Both the position numbers and the translations under genes were made by a program. Positions 1 through 7,542 of a stretch of DNA of 37,743 bases are shown here, one piece after another. This DNA is from Hyphomicrobiales bacterium (lineage in GTDB: Bacteria > Pseudomonadota > Alphaproteobacteria > Rhizobiales > Beijerinckiaceae), in the NCBI GenBank assembly GCA_003241815.1, contig QBLV01000027.1, positions 1-37,743 of the forward strand, read 5' to 3'. Below the pieces are notes generated by a model. That model saw only the letters and a list, made by a program, of their open reading frames with translations, ran no database searches and was not told the origin of the DNA. How positions within the stretch are numbered: position 1 is the first letter of the stretch; every line of letters begins with the position of its first letter.

Positions 1-108
1 TCCTACGACGACATCCTCGACCATTGCTGCTTCGCCTGGAATCGACTTGTCGACCAGCCATGGCGCATCATGTCCATCGGCCGACGGAAATGGGCCCATG
101 CGTCATGA
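1..108 (+). CDS. IS630 family transposase, C-terminal fragment (cut by window edge)
   Basis: Frame 1 from the first base encodes 35 residues ending in a TGA at 106-108. The stretch YDDILDHCCFAWNRLVDQP, followed by a short basic Trp-containing tail (IGRRKWAH), is the usual ending of IS630-type DDE transposases, which catalyse cut-and-paste transposition into TA. The catalytic Asp/Glu residues lie upstream of the window, so activity cannot be judged. The call rests on similarity to the remembered family C-terminus. Confidence 0.7.
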   Translation, partial: SYDDILDHCCFAWNRLVDQPWRIMSIGRRKWAHAS

Positions 109-127
109 TCCATGGGATTTGGTATTA
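1..127 (+). mobile_element. 3' end of an IS630-family insertion sequence (partial)
   Basis: The window opens inside a reading frame whose C-terminus looks like an IS630-type transposase. About 20 bases follow its stop before unrelated coding sequence begins, and these should hold the terminal inverted repeat (around ccatgggatttggtattag). The other end of the element is outside the window, so the inverted repeat and the TA target duplication cannot be confirmed. The true outer edge could lie anywhere from about 120 to 142. Confidence 0.55.
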
Positions 128-820
128 GCTCGCGCGGTGCTAGCACGGATCCGTGGCGAGCTAGACAGACGCGTTCTGGCTCAGGATCAAGCGGAAGCCT
201 ATGAGCGTGCAGCAAAAGCTAAGCTGGAGCTTGACCGTAAGGAGAATATCGAGCGGCTAACAACGGCTGCGCGGTCAATCCGCGATCTGTTTTATGATTG
301 CTCATCGCAACAGCTCGCGAAGCTGGTTCGGTCGGCAGAATCCGCAGACGTGCTGGCTACAGCAGCGATGACCATTTGCCGGAAAGAACTGGACGACGCG
401 TTTGCCGCGTGGCTAGCAGCTGGCCGCGCCGATGGGTCCGTGACCAATGAAACGACGTTCCGAGAGGCATTGCTGAGGATAACCCGTGAGAGCGTCCTCA
501 CGACTGCCGTGCAACTCAAGGCCGGCGGGGCAGGAACGCAAGTTGCTAGCTCGCCACCGTCGCCACAGCCAACTACGCCAAGTCTGGAGCCGCTTGCTCT
601 TCAACAATGCCTTGCGACAATGGCGAAGGCGAGAGAGGGAAAATTCGTCGAACAAAAGAAGTTGCTAGAAGTGATGCTGGAACTCTGCAGACCCGAGATC
701 GAGACCGTGGCGAGGACTGCTTTTCTCAGGGGTCCGGATGCCGACCTCGCAGCGGAGCGTCAAAAGGCTTTGCAAGCGGCCACAACGGCTGGAAGGAAGC
801 TAATAGGGATGACCGATTAG
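98..820 (+). CDS. hypothetical protein, probably 5'-altered by the adjacent IS
   Basis: An open frame of about 240 residues ends at 820, four bases before the SRAP gene. I do not recognise the family. The protein is largely helical and charged, with a coiled-coil-like segment near the N-terminus (AYERAAKAKLELDRKENIERL) and a Pro/Ser/Thr-rich linker in the middle (SSPPSPQPTTPS), so two helical domains joined by a linker are likely. Possible starts are ATG 47 and ATG 98, which lie inside the transposase frame, and GTG 137 just past the IS. None has a convincing ribosome-binding site, so the original 5' end may have been replaced by the IS. GC content and codon use look lower than in the genes to the right, consistent with acquired DNA. 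Confidence 0.5.
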   Translation: MRHDPWDLVLARAVLARIRGELDRRVLAQDQAEAYERAAKAKLELDRKENIERLTTAARSIRDLFYDCSSQQLAKLVRSAESADVLATAAMTICRKELDDAFAAWLAAGRADGSVTNETTFREALLRITRESVLTTAVQLKAGGAGTQVASSPPSPQPTTPSLEPLALQQCLATMAKAREGKFVEQKKLLEVMLELCRPEIETVARTAFLRGPDADLAAERQKALQAATTAGRKLIGMTD

Positions 821-824
821 CAGC

Positions 825-1505
825 ATGTGCGGGCGCTTCTCTCAATCCTACACTTGGCAGCAGATCCACGCCTTCAGCAATCCGCTGACGCTGGCGCAGG
901 GTCGCGGCAATTTCCAGCCTCGCTACAACATTGCGCCGACGACGACCGTGGATATCATCGTTCCAAGCGAGACCGGGCGCGATCTGATCAGCGCCCGGTG
1001 GTGGCTCGTGCCCGCGTGGTGGAAGAAGTCGCTGCGCGAAATCGCCAGCACGTTCAACGCCCGCGTCGAGACGGTCGATAGCTCGGCCATGTTCCGCGAC
1101 GCCTTCAAGCGTCGCCGCTGCATTGTGCCCGCATCGGGTTTCTTCGAATGGACGGGGCCGAAGACCGACCGCGTCCCGCATTATTTCAGCGCGGCGGACG
1201 GCGGGTTGCTTGGCATTGCCGGGCTATGGGACCAGTGGACCAATCCCGAGGGCGACGTCGTAACGAGCTGCACCATGATCGTCCGGGATGCCAACGAGTG
1301 GACGGCGAAGTATCACGACCGCATGCCATCGTTCCTCCAGCCCGACCAGTTCGACGCCTGGCTAAGCGGCGGGGCCGACAAGGACATCCTTCGGCAACAG
1401 CCTCCGCAGCTTCAGGAGTGGATTGTGTCGAAGCAGGTCAACAAGACCGGCCAGGGCGATGACGACCCGAGCACCGTCGAGCCGATCGAGGTGCCGGCGG
1501 CTTAA
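825..1505 (+). CDS. SOS response-associated peptidase (SRAP domain, YedK/HMCES family)
   Basis: This 226-residue protein has every hallmark of the SRAP family, whose members form a covalent thiazolidine crosslink with abasic sites in single-stranded DNA and protect them. It begins MCGRF, so Cys2 becomes the N-terminal nucleophile after Met removal. The other active-site residues are visible: Asn78 in NARVET, Glu108 in the SGFFEW motif, and His164 in YHDRMP. They correspond to Asn75, Glu105 and His160 of E. coli YedK. Length is normal for the family. The start is fixed because the Cys must be residue 2. It begins 4 bases after the upstream hypothetical gene and may be co-transcribed with it. 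Extra SRAP genes are often carried on plasmids and islands, which fits the IS and att-like sequences nearby. Confidence 0.93.
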   Translation: MCGRFSQSYTWQQIHAFSNPLTLAQGRGNFQPRYNIAPTTTVDIIVPSETGRDLISARWWLVPAWWKKSLREIASTFNARVETVDSSAMFRDAFKRRRCIVPASGFFEWTGPKTDRVPHYFSAADGGLLGIAGLWDQWTNPEGDVVTSCTMIVRDANEWTAKYHDRMPSFLQPDQFDAWLSGGADKDILRQQPPQLQEWIVSKQVNKTGQGDDDPSTVEPIEVPAA

Positions 1506-1589
1506 CCATAGAAGCAGGCGGATGGGGAGAGCTCGCGCCAAGCGGGCGGTTTGGCGGAACGAACCCGCCATGCCGGCGTAGTGTCGGAC

Positions 1590-1898
1590 ATGGCTCTTCA
1601 CTGGTTTACCTCTCCCGTATTTGTCGCGACTGACGAAGGCCGCGACCGCTATGCCGTGTCCAACGTCGAGAGGGCAGCCGAATTCCTGCTCTCATGGCGC
1701 GGCAATGGACAAGGTGAATGCTGGCGTGAAGCCGTTCAGGCATGCATGGCCGCCATCAAAAACCAGATCCCGATTGAAACTGCTCGTTCCGCGTTCGAAG
1801 GTGCGGTCGTTGAATGCGGACAAGTGGGCCGGTTCTCGCCCCGTCCGCGCGTTGGTGTCACGCAGCCCGACCGAGGCGCAGTGGCCGCTCTAAGCTGA
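1590..1898 (+). CDS. DUF982 domain protein
   Basis: About 102 residues from ATG 1590. The N-terminal part matches the pattern I associate with DUF982, a small family common in Rhizobiales: a W-x-x-PV-x-V opening, then a V-x-x-V-x-x-A-x-E-x-L-L-x-W segment, a Cys within an A-x-x-A-C-x-x-A helix, and an AR-x-A-F-x-x-A helix (ARSAFEGAVVE). The function is unknown. A TTG in the same frame at 1551 would add 13 residues, but ATG 1590 places the conserved HWFTSPVFV block directly after the start. The last 25 or so residues look unrelated to the domain. It lies between the SRAP gene and the candidate island boundary. Confidence 0.6.
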   Translation: MALHWFTSPVFVATDEGRDRYAVSNVERAAEFLLSWRGNGQGECWREAVQACMAAIKNQIPIETARSAFEGAVVECGQVGRFSPRPRVGVTQPDRGAVAALS

Positions 1899-2288
1899 GC
1901 CCGCTGTTTCGCATTCTCAGCGACTCGACGGATTGCCCTGTCGGCGCGCTGCGGTCTGGCGCAATGCAGGGTGCGACAATTTGGCGTTGGGTTCCGCTGA
2001 CGTGCGCTGCAATTCGCCGCCTAGCGCGGGAATTTGTTGGCCTAAACGTTGGCCTTTGTCAGATCAGCATTGATAAATAGTTAGGTATTTCAATGCATTG
2101 AGCGGTCAATGTGGAGCCGGCCAGGGGCACCATCGCTTGATTCGTCAGCATGGCTGGCGGGCAGAACACCGTCAGAGACTGCTGACGGGATGGTGAGCCT
2201 TGCCAACGACCCCGACAACAGATCCACATCTTCAACCTGGCGCTTGACGCAAGGCACCACTGCTTTCGCGTCGCGTGCCCGGCCCCTG
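1899..2288. other. gene-free junction region between accessory and core DNA
   Basis: No convincing gene is present in these 390 bases. The segment contains an AT-rich patch (about 2065-2100, gataaatagttaggtatttc) that stands out from the GC-rich surroundings, followed at once by a sequence resembling a tRNA 3' end (2114-2132). Beyond it the sequence carries no recognisable signal until the esterase gene. Confidence 0.5.
2114..2132 (+). other. tRNA 3'-end-like sequence, candidate att site scar
   Basis: The sequence gagccggccaggggcacca reads as the 3' strand of a T-stem (ccggc), the 3' strand of an acceptor stem (caggggc), discriminator A and CCA. A tRNA beginning GCCCCTG, plausibly a tRNA-Leu, would pair with it. 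The 70 bases upstream do not fold into a cloverleaf, so this is not a tRNA gene. Integrative elements that use tRNA 3' ends leave exactly this kind of partial copy at their distal end. Confidence 0.4.
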
Positions 2289-3407
2289 CTAGCGCATCAG
2301 ACCGGCGGCCCTGAGCGCATCCTCGATGATCTTTGCCGGGCCCGACGGGGCGGGTTTGGCTGGTTTCGCTCCATCCGGCAAAGGGCGGCCGCTGTGACGC
2401 GGCATGGCCGCCGTCGTCACCGCTTCGGCCGTGAGGCGGTCCGGCGCGACGGCCGGGACCCGCCCGGCAAGCTGCCAGAACGCCGCGATATGGCGGGTCG
2501 ATGAAATTCCGGCGTTGAGCATGAAAGCTCCCGGCGCGCCGATTCCGTCACCGGCGTCGACCGGCGTCCCATGCCCCATGCCGGCGATCGCGAAGGCCTC
2601 GATCCTGGCCACGCCTGTCGCATCGCACCAGATCCGCCTTGTATGCCCGGCGATGGCAGTCGTTTGCGTCGGCTCCGCCTCAAGCCCGTGAACCCCGCGC
2701 CATTGCGACAGGATCGCCTCGCCATTGGCCGGCACGACAGTGCGATCCTGCGTGCCGTGCCAGACCGAGAGCGTCGGCCATGGCCCCGCATGGCGCGACG
2801 CGTCGCGAACGGCGCTCTGCAGCGCCGCTTCCCGCGGCAGGCCCTGGCCGCGCATCCGCTCGAGCGCCTCCGGCACATTTGATGCGCAACCGAACGGCAG
2901 CCCCGCAATGATCGCGCCGCCGGCGAAGATTCCCGGATAGGTCGCGAGCATCACTGCGGCCATCGCGCCGCCTGCGGACAGGCCGGTGACGAAGACCCGG
3001 CGGCGATCGAGCGCGTGCACCTCGATCATGGTGGCGACCATCTGCGCGATGGACAAGGCTTCGCCGGAATCACGGCGGATGTCGCCCGGTGCGAACCAGT
3101 TGAAACAGAGATTGGGGTTATTCGCACGCTGCTGCTCCGGATACAGCAGCGCGAAGCCGTGGCGGTCGGCAAGCTGCGACCACCCCGAGCCATGGTCGTA
3201 GTCGGCTGCGGTCTGCGTGCAGCCGTGCAGCACGACGACCAGCGGCGCTTTTGCCGGCAAGATGTCAGGCAGATAGACGTGCGCCTTGAGCGCCCCGGGA
3301 TTTGATCCGAAGGATGTCATTTCGGAGAGTCGGGAGGCTTGCGTCGAAGCGCGTCCCATCCCTCGAGAAGCGGTCAGGCGGGCGATCGTATCGGACAGAC
3401 TGGGCAT
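2289..3407 (-). CDS. PHB depolymerase family esterase (alpha/beta hydrolase)
   Basis: This 372-residue protein resembles the esterase/PHB-depolymerase family (LpqC-like), serine hydrolases acting on polyhydroxyalkanoate or aromatic and polysaccharide esters. The oxyanion-hole motif VVVLHGCTQT is near residues 57-66, the nucleophile elbow is GLSAGG with Ser144, the Asp candidate is Asp221 (GTQDRTVVP) and the His is His278 (GMGHGTPV). The start at 3407 has a strong AGGAG six bases upstream; an ATG ten codons earlier lacks one. No signal peptide is evident, so a cytoplasmic location is likely unless export is unconventional. The C-terminal 40 residues are Pro/Ala-rich and probably disordered. 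It is divergent from the racemase homologue, sharing the 3408-3600 intergenic region. Confidence 0.88.
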   Translation of the reverse strand: MPSLSDTIARLTASRGMGRASTQASRLSEMTSFGSNPGALKAHVYLPDILPAKAPLVVVLHGCTQTAADYDHGSGWSQLADRHGFALLYPEQQRANNPNLCFNWFAPGDIRRDSGEALSIAQMVATMIEVHALDRRRVFVTGLSAGGAMAAVMLATYPGIFAGGAIIAGLPFGCASNVPEALERMRGQGLPREAALQSAVRDASRHAGPWPTLSVWHGTQDRTVVPANGEAILSQWRGVHGLEAEPTQTTAIAGHTRRIWCDATGVARIEAFAIAGMGHGTPVDAGDGIGAPGAFMLNAGISSTRHIAAFWQLAGRVPAVAPDRLTAEAVTTAAMPRHSGRPLPDGAKPAKPAPSGPAKIIEDALRAAGLMR

Positions 3408-3600
3408 GATGGGCTCCTGCGCCGGCCAACCCCTCATGGCACCGACACATCCCTTAAACGCAAGCCTGCGCGATTTTGTTGCAATGCACCATCATCGCAG
3501 GCGAAGATACGCCGTTCCAACCGCATTGCCTTCCCACGCAGGGATGGCGGAAACTGGTCTTCGCCGCAGCGCGTTCCGTCGCCAAGCCCAGAGGCCCTTC

Positions 3601-4344
3601 TTGCGCATCCTGCTCATCAATCCCAACACGACGGCCGAGGTGACCGCCTTGATGGAGCGGGTGCTGGCGCCGCATCTGCCCGCCGACGTGACGCTCGTGC
3701 CGGTCACCGGGCGGTTCGGGGCGCGCTATATCGCCAGCCGCACGGCCGCGGCCATTGCCGGCCATGCCGCGATTGAGGCCTATGCCGAGCATGGCCATGG
3801 TTGCGACGCGGTCTATCTCGCCTGTTTCGGCGATCCCGGCCTGCTTGCTCTCAAGGAATTGGCGCAGGTGCCCGTCATCGGCATGGCCGAGGCGAGTTGC
3901 CTTGCGGCGTCAGCGCTGACGGAGCGCTTTTCGATCGTCACCGGCGGCGAGCGCTGGGGGCCGATGCTGCGCGAGTTCGTGACCACGCTGGGTCTCGGCG
4001 ACAGGCTGGCCGCGATCGAGACGATTGCCCCGACCGGCGCCGAGATTGCGCGCGACCCCGACAGTGCCATCGCGATGCTGGCGCAGGCCTGCCGGCTGAC
4101 CGCCGCGCGTGATGGAGCGGGCGCGGTCATTCTCGGCGGGGCCGGCCTTGCAGGCCTTGCAGCCCGTATCCAGCCGCATCTCGACATCCCCGTGATCTGC
4201 TCGGTCGATGCGGGGATGAAGGCAGTGCTGGCGGCCCTGCGCGCTCCGCCGCAGAAGCCCGCGAGCGGGGATCTCGCCTTGCCCGCGCCGATCGCCAGCA
4301 CCGGGCTCGGCGAGCGCCTCGCGGCGTTGCTGGCCCGCCCCTGA
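3601..4344 (+). CDS. Asp/Glu/hydantoin racemase superfamily protein lacking the second Cys
   Basis: A 247-residue protein starting at TTG 3601 with AGAGG six bases upstream. The opening RILLINPNTT, the block VYLACFGDPGLLALKEL and the later AVILGG-AGL block are those of hydantoin/allantoin racemases of the Asp/Glu racemase fold. These cofactor-independent enzymes normally use two cysteines as acid/base pair. The first is present (Cys75), but the second, expected in an LGCAG context, is Gly180 (codon ggg at 4138-4140). A classical two-base racemization is therefore unlikely. A one-base reaction such as decarboxylation, isomerization or C-C cleavage, or loss of function, are alternatives. An upstream in-frame extension to 3286 exists but overlaps the divergent gene and lacks homology. 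It converges with the beta-hydroxyacid dehydrogenase gene, with both stop codons inside a short CTGAGC/GCTCAG inverted repeat. Confidence 0.85.
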   Translation: MRILLINPNTTAEVTALMERVLAPHLPADVTLVPVTGRFGARYIASRTAAAIAGHAAIEAYAEHGHGCDAVYLACFGDPGLLALKELAQVPVIGMAEASCLAASALTERFSIVTGGERWGPMLREFVTTLGLGDRLAAIETIAPTGAEIARDPDSAIAMLAQACRLTAARDGAGAVILGGAGLAGLAARIQPHLDIPVICSVDAGMKAVLAALRAPPQKPASGDLALPAPIASTGLGERLAALLARP

Positions 4345-4356
4345 GCCGCCTGCCGC

Positions 4357-5280
4357 TCAGCCCTTCTTCTCAGCCTTCTTGGCTAGGGATATGCCGTTCT
4401 GCGAGGCGACCCAGTCCGATAGCATCGGCACATAGTCGTCTCCCTTGCCGGCGGCCACGGCTGTCGCGAAGCTGTTCTTCACCGCATTGCCGATCGGGTT
4501 GGGAACGCCCGCCGCGTTCGCCACGCTTTCGAGATAGCGCACATCCTTCAGCGCGTTGACCAGGGTGAACTTGTGCGCGTCGCGGTCGCGCTCCAGCACA
4601 TACTGCATGAAGGTCTGATAGAAGCCGCAATCCATCCGGCTGCCGCGCAGGACGCTATCGAAGGTTTGGGGCGTAATGCCGATCTTCTGCGCCAAAGTGA
4701 GCGCCTCGGCATAGATCGCGGCATACCCCATGGAGAGGAAGTTGTTCAGGAGCTTCATCTTGTGGCCGTCGCCTACGGGGCCGAGATGCACGACCTTCTG
4801 CGCCCAGGCCTCGATCGCCGGCTTGATCCGCGCGAAGATCTCCGGCGTCGTGCCGACCATGGCCGAAAGCTGTCCGAGCGCGGCCTGGGCCGGCGTGCCG
4901 CCGAGCGGGGCGTCAGCCAGATGCAGGCCCTTGGCCTCCAGTTCCCCGGCGATCCGCACCGTCACCGTCGGGTCGGACGTCGAGCAGTCGATGATCACCG
5001 TCCCCGGCCTGGCGCCCGCGAGGATTCCGTCGGGACCATTGACCACGGCTTCGACCTGGGCCGAGCCGGTCACGCACAGGAAGATGATCGTGGCGTTCTG
5101 GGCGAGCTCCTTCGGCGTCTTCGCTTCTTTCGCTCCACCCGCGACGAGCTGCTCGACCGGCTTGCGGTTGCGGTGGCCCATCACGGTGAGGGCGAAGCCC
5201 TTGTTGAGCAGGCTTTGGACCATGCCCTGCCCCATCAGGCCGACGCCGATGAAGCCGATGGATTCTTTGGTCGCAGTCAT
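4357..5280 (-). CDS. NAD(P)-dependent beta-hydroxyacid dehydrogenase (HIBADH family)
   Basis: A 307-residue member of the 3-hydroxyisobutyrate/6-phosphogluconate dehydrogenase superfamily, which oxidises beta-hydroxy acids or reduces tartronate semialdehyde. The N-terminal Rossmann motif is GFIGVGLMGQGM. The substrate-loop motif is DAPLGGTPAQAALG, a variant of the common DAPVSGG. The catalytic Lys lies in GDGHKMKLLNNFLSMG. Length is normal. Start 5280 follows CAGGAG with 9-base spacing. The upstream extension to 5313 is not conserved. It is divergent from a LacI regulator, so control by that regulator is likely. The substrate is not determinable from sequence; the neighbouring transporter suggests a carbohydrate-derived hydroxy acid. 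Confidence 0.88.
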   Translation of the reverse strand: MTATKESIGFIGVGLMGQGMVQSLLNKGFALTVMGHRNRKPVEQLVAGGAKEAKTPKELAQNATIIFLCVTGSAQVEAVVNGPDGILAGARPGTVIIDCSTSDPTVTVRIAGELEAKGLHLADAPLGGTPAQAALGQLSAMVGTTPEIFARIKPAIEAWAQKVVHLGPVGDGHKMKLLNNFLSMGYAAIYAEALTLAQKIGITPQTFDSVLRGSRMDCGFYQTFMQYVLERDRDAHKFTLVNALKDVRYLESVANAAGVPNPIGNAVKNSFATAVAAGKGDDYVPMLSDWVASQNGISLAKKAEKKG

Positions 5281-5384
5281 CTTCAATTTCTCCTGCTTAT
5301 ATGAGAAGCACATGGGGATGGGACGGAACGCCTGACCGAAAACGGGGCTCCGGTTCGTGTTTTCAGGCTCCGGAGAAGAGCGTC

Positions 5385-6461
5385 ATGACCAGCAGCGGGC
5401 CCATCGGTGCCGGGTCTCCCGTCAAGCCGCCGACAGCCGCTCCGGGCGGACGCTCCCGCGTGACGCTGCAGATCATCGCCGACCGCCTCACGGTCTCGAC
5501 CGCGACCGTCTCGCTGGCGTTGCGTGGCTCTCCGCTGGTCGCCGAGGCAACGCGTGCCCGTGTCCAGCAGATGGCCCGCGAAATGGGCTACAGCTACAAC
5601 CGCAGCGCCGCCTCCTTGCGCACTGACCGCACCAACATCCTCGGCGTCGGATTCCACGACATCACCAACCCGTATTTCGCCGAGCTGTTGGCCGCGATCG
5701 AGGAGACCACCACGGCCCATGGCCGCTCGATTCTGCTCGGCACCTATGGCGAGGACCTGGAGCGGCAGGACCGTGTGCTTGGCACGCTCACGGAGTATCG
5801 CCCCGACGGCATGATCCTGTGCGCGGCCGGCGGCTCGACACCGGCGACCTTCGCGCACCTGATCGCGGCTGGCGTGCCGATCGTCCAGCTCTCCCGCGAG
5901 ATCACCGACGCTCTCGATTTCGTCGGCTCGGACGACCGCCACGGCACCATCCTGGCGATGGAACATCTGATCGGACTCGGCCACCGCCGCATCGCCTTCA
6001 TCTGCCAGAATCAGCGCATCTCCACCGGCGCGAACCGCTATCGCGGCTATTGCGAAGTCCTGACCCGCTACGGGATCGCGATCGATCCTGACCTCGTCTA
6101 CCCTGGGCACGGCACGCGCGAGAACGGCTCGAAGGGGATTCAGGCCGTGCTCGATGCGTCCGATCCGCCCACCGCAGCTGTCTGCATGAACGATCTCTCG
6201 GCCTTTGGCGCGATGCTGGGCTTGCGCCATCGCGGGCGCGAGGCCGGCATCGACTTCTCGATCGTCGGATGCGACGACGTTCAGGAAGCGGCGCAATGGT
6301 ATCCGGCCCTGACCACGATCCGCAATTTCCAGGACGAAATGGGACGCACATCGGCGGAGTTCCTGATCAGTCGCATCGCCGAACCGGAGGCAGCCCCGCG
6401 CCGCCTGCAGCTCAAGCCGGAGCTGGTCATCCGGGGCACGACCACGCCGCTGCGAAGCTGA
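5385..6461 (+). CDS. LacI family transcriptional regulator
   Basis: A 358-residue repressor-type protein. An approximately 27-residue N-terminal Pro/Gly-rich tail precedes the helix-turn-helix (VTLQIIADRLTVSTATVSLA, then LRGSPLVAEATRARV with the hinge-helix region). A periplasmic-binding-protein-like sensor domain follows (from NILGVGFHDITNPYFAELLA), containing the usual GSDDRHGTILAMEHLIGLGHRRIAF type block. Such proteins bind a sugar or a sugar acid. ATG 5385 follows GGAGAAG. It stands between two hydroxyacid dehydrogenase genes: divergent from one (start 5280) and convergent with the other (stop 6478). The 104-base divergent intergenic region holds GAAAAC (5338-5343) and GTTTTC (5359-5364) in inverted orientation, a possible operator. 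Control of the flanking dehydrogenases and the transporter is an inference. Confidence 0.92.
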   Translation: MTSSGPIGAGSPVKPPTAAPGGRSRVTLQIIADRLTVSTATVSLALRGSPLVAEATRARVQQMAREMGYSYNRSAASLRTDRTNILGVGFHDITNPYFAELLAAIEETTTAHGRSILLGTYGEDLERQDRVLGTLTEYRPDGMILCAAGGSTPATFAHLIAAGVPIVQLSREITDALDFVGSDDRHGTILAMEHLIGLGHRRIAFICQNQRISTGANRYRGYCEVLTRYGIAIDPDLVYPGHGTRENGSKGIQAVLDASDPPTAAVCMNDLSAFGAMLGLRHRGREAGIDFSIVGCDDVQEAAQWYPALTTIRNFQDEMGRTSAEFLISRIAEPEAAPRRLQLKPELVIRGTTTPLRS

Positions 6462-6477
6462 GTCGTAAGACCCCGTC

Positions 6478-7374
6478 TCATGCATCGTTCGCCGGCTTGG
6501 CATTGAGCGCACGATAGGCGCGCACGACCTGCGAATCGTCGCGGCCGCCATGACCGAGCCCTGACGACGCCAGGAACATCTGGTGAGCGGCCGCCGCCAG
6601 CGGCAGAGCCGTCTTGGCGGCGCGCCCTGCATCCAGAACGATGCCGAGATCCTTGACGAAGATGTCGACCGCGCTCGCCACGGCCGGGTCCGGCTCGTGC
6701 ATGCGCGGGCCGCGATCACGCAGCATCCAGGAGGATGCGGCCGAGCCGCCCATGATCTCGAACAGCAGCCGGCCGTCGATCCCGGCCTTCTCTGCCAGAG
6801 ACAGCGCCTCGGCTGCGACCGCGATATGCACGCCGCAGAGCAGCTGGTTGACCGTCTTCACCGTGGCGCCCTGGCCGGGCTTCTCACCGACATGGAAGAC
6901 CTTGTCACCCATCGCGTCGAGCATGGGTTTGGCCAACGCGACGCTGTCGGCGGGCGCGCCCACCATGATCGTCAGCGTCGCCCCTCGTGCGCCGGCGACA
7001 CCCCCGGAAACCGGCGAATCGACGAAGTGCCGGCCGCTGTCGATCACCTCGGCCGCGATCGCCTCGACTTCGCCCGGCGGGCAGGTCGCCATCAGCATCA
7101 CCACGGCGCCGGGAGCGAGCGCATCGAGCGCGCCGGCCTCGAACAGCACGGAGCGGGCCTGGGCGGCATTGACAACCATCAGCACCAGCGCCTGCGCTCC
7201 CTCGGCCGCAGCCTTCGCGCTGACGGCGCCATGGCCGCCAGCCGCGACCAGTGCCTCGCGCGCAGTTTCGCGCATGTCGAAGCCCGTGACGCGGAACTGG
7301 CGCTTGATCAGGTTCTGCGCCATCGGCGCACCCATGGCACCGAGCCCGATAAAGGCGATGGAGGTGATAGTCAT
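6478..7374 (-). CDS. ltnD: L-threonate dehydrogenase-like beta-hydroxyacid dehydrogenase
   Basis: A 298-residue HIBADH-superfamily protein. It has the Rossmann motif FIGLGAMGAPMAQNL, substrate loop DSPVSGGVAGARGATLTIMVG region, catalytic Lys in GQGATVKTVNQLLCGVHIA, and the C-terminal block SAVDIFVKDLGIVLD ending in GRDDSQVV. The KTVNQLL-GVHIA and VDIFVKDLG-VLD segments are as I remember them in LtnD, the enzyme that oxidises L-threonate to 2-oxo-tetronate, so I favour that over tartronate semialdehyde reductase. The partner enzymes OtnK, OtnI/OtnC and aldolases are not in the window. It is the last gene of the transporter transcription direction, separated from the permease by a large palindromic repeat (7400-7503). 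The start at 7374 is set by homology; the ribosome-binding site is weak. Confidence 0.85.
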   Translation of the reverse strand: MTITSIAFIGLGAMGAPMAQNLIKRQFRVTGFDMRETAREALVAAGGHGAVSAKAAAEGAQALVLMVVNAAQARSVLFEAGALDALAPGAVVMLMATCPPGEVEAIAAEVIDSGRHFVDSPVSGGVAGARGATLTIMVGAPADSVALAKPMLDAMGDKVFHVGEKPGQGATVKTVNQLLCGVHIAVAAEALSLAEKAGIDGRLLFEIMGGSAASSWMLRDRGPRMHEPDPAVASAVDIFVKDLGIVLDAGRAAKTALPLAAAAHQMFLASSGLGHGGRDDSQVVRAYRALNAKPANDA

Positions 7375-7399
7375 TGAGTAAAGCTCTTTCGGCTGCTCC

Positions 7400-7503
7400 G
7401 TCACCCCGGACAAGCGGCGAAGCCGCGCCGATCCGGGATCCATCGTAGAGCGCTGAGTTCTACGATGGATCCCGGAACTCCGCTTGGCTGCGTCCGGGAT
7501 GAC
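7400..7503. repeat. nested palindromic (REP-like) element
   Basis: Two nested inverted repeats lie between the permease and the ltnD-like gene. The inner one is a perfect 17-bp stem, 7432-7448 against 7460-7476, with an 11-base loop. The outer one pairs 7400-7411 (gtcaccccggac) with 7492-7503 (gtccgggatgac), 11 of 12 matching. The gtcat-cccggac...tccgggatcc style is common as dispersed intergenic repeats in Hyphomicrobiales genomes. In RNA it would form a long hairpin that could stop or protect the transporter transcript. Confidence 0.75.
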
Positions 7504-7542
7504 GGCGCGGGTGGAACGGAGTGTGGTGAGCGTCCCAACTGC

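Noticed and set aside
1503-1510. TTAACCAT as a CtrA site after the SRAP gene
   Set aside because: It includes the SRAP stop codon and is not placed upstream of a plausible cell-cycle gene; chance is the simpler explanation.
2050-2135. A complete tRNA gene ending at 2132
   Set aside because: Only the 3' portion is tRNA-like; no D-arm, anticodon stem or matching 5' acceptor strand can be found in the preceding 90 bases.
5283-6719. A 478-codon open frame on the - strand opposite the LacI gene
   Set aside because: It is a mirror of the LacI regulator and the end of the ltnD-like gene, with low-complexity Arg/Ala/Asp-rich sequence.
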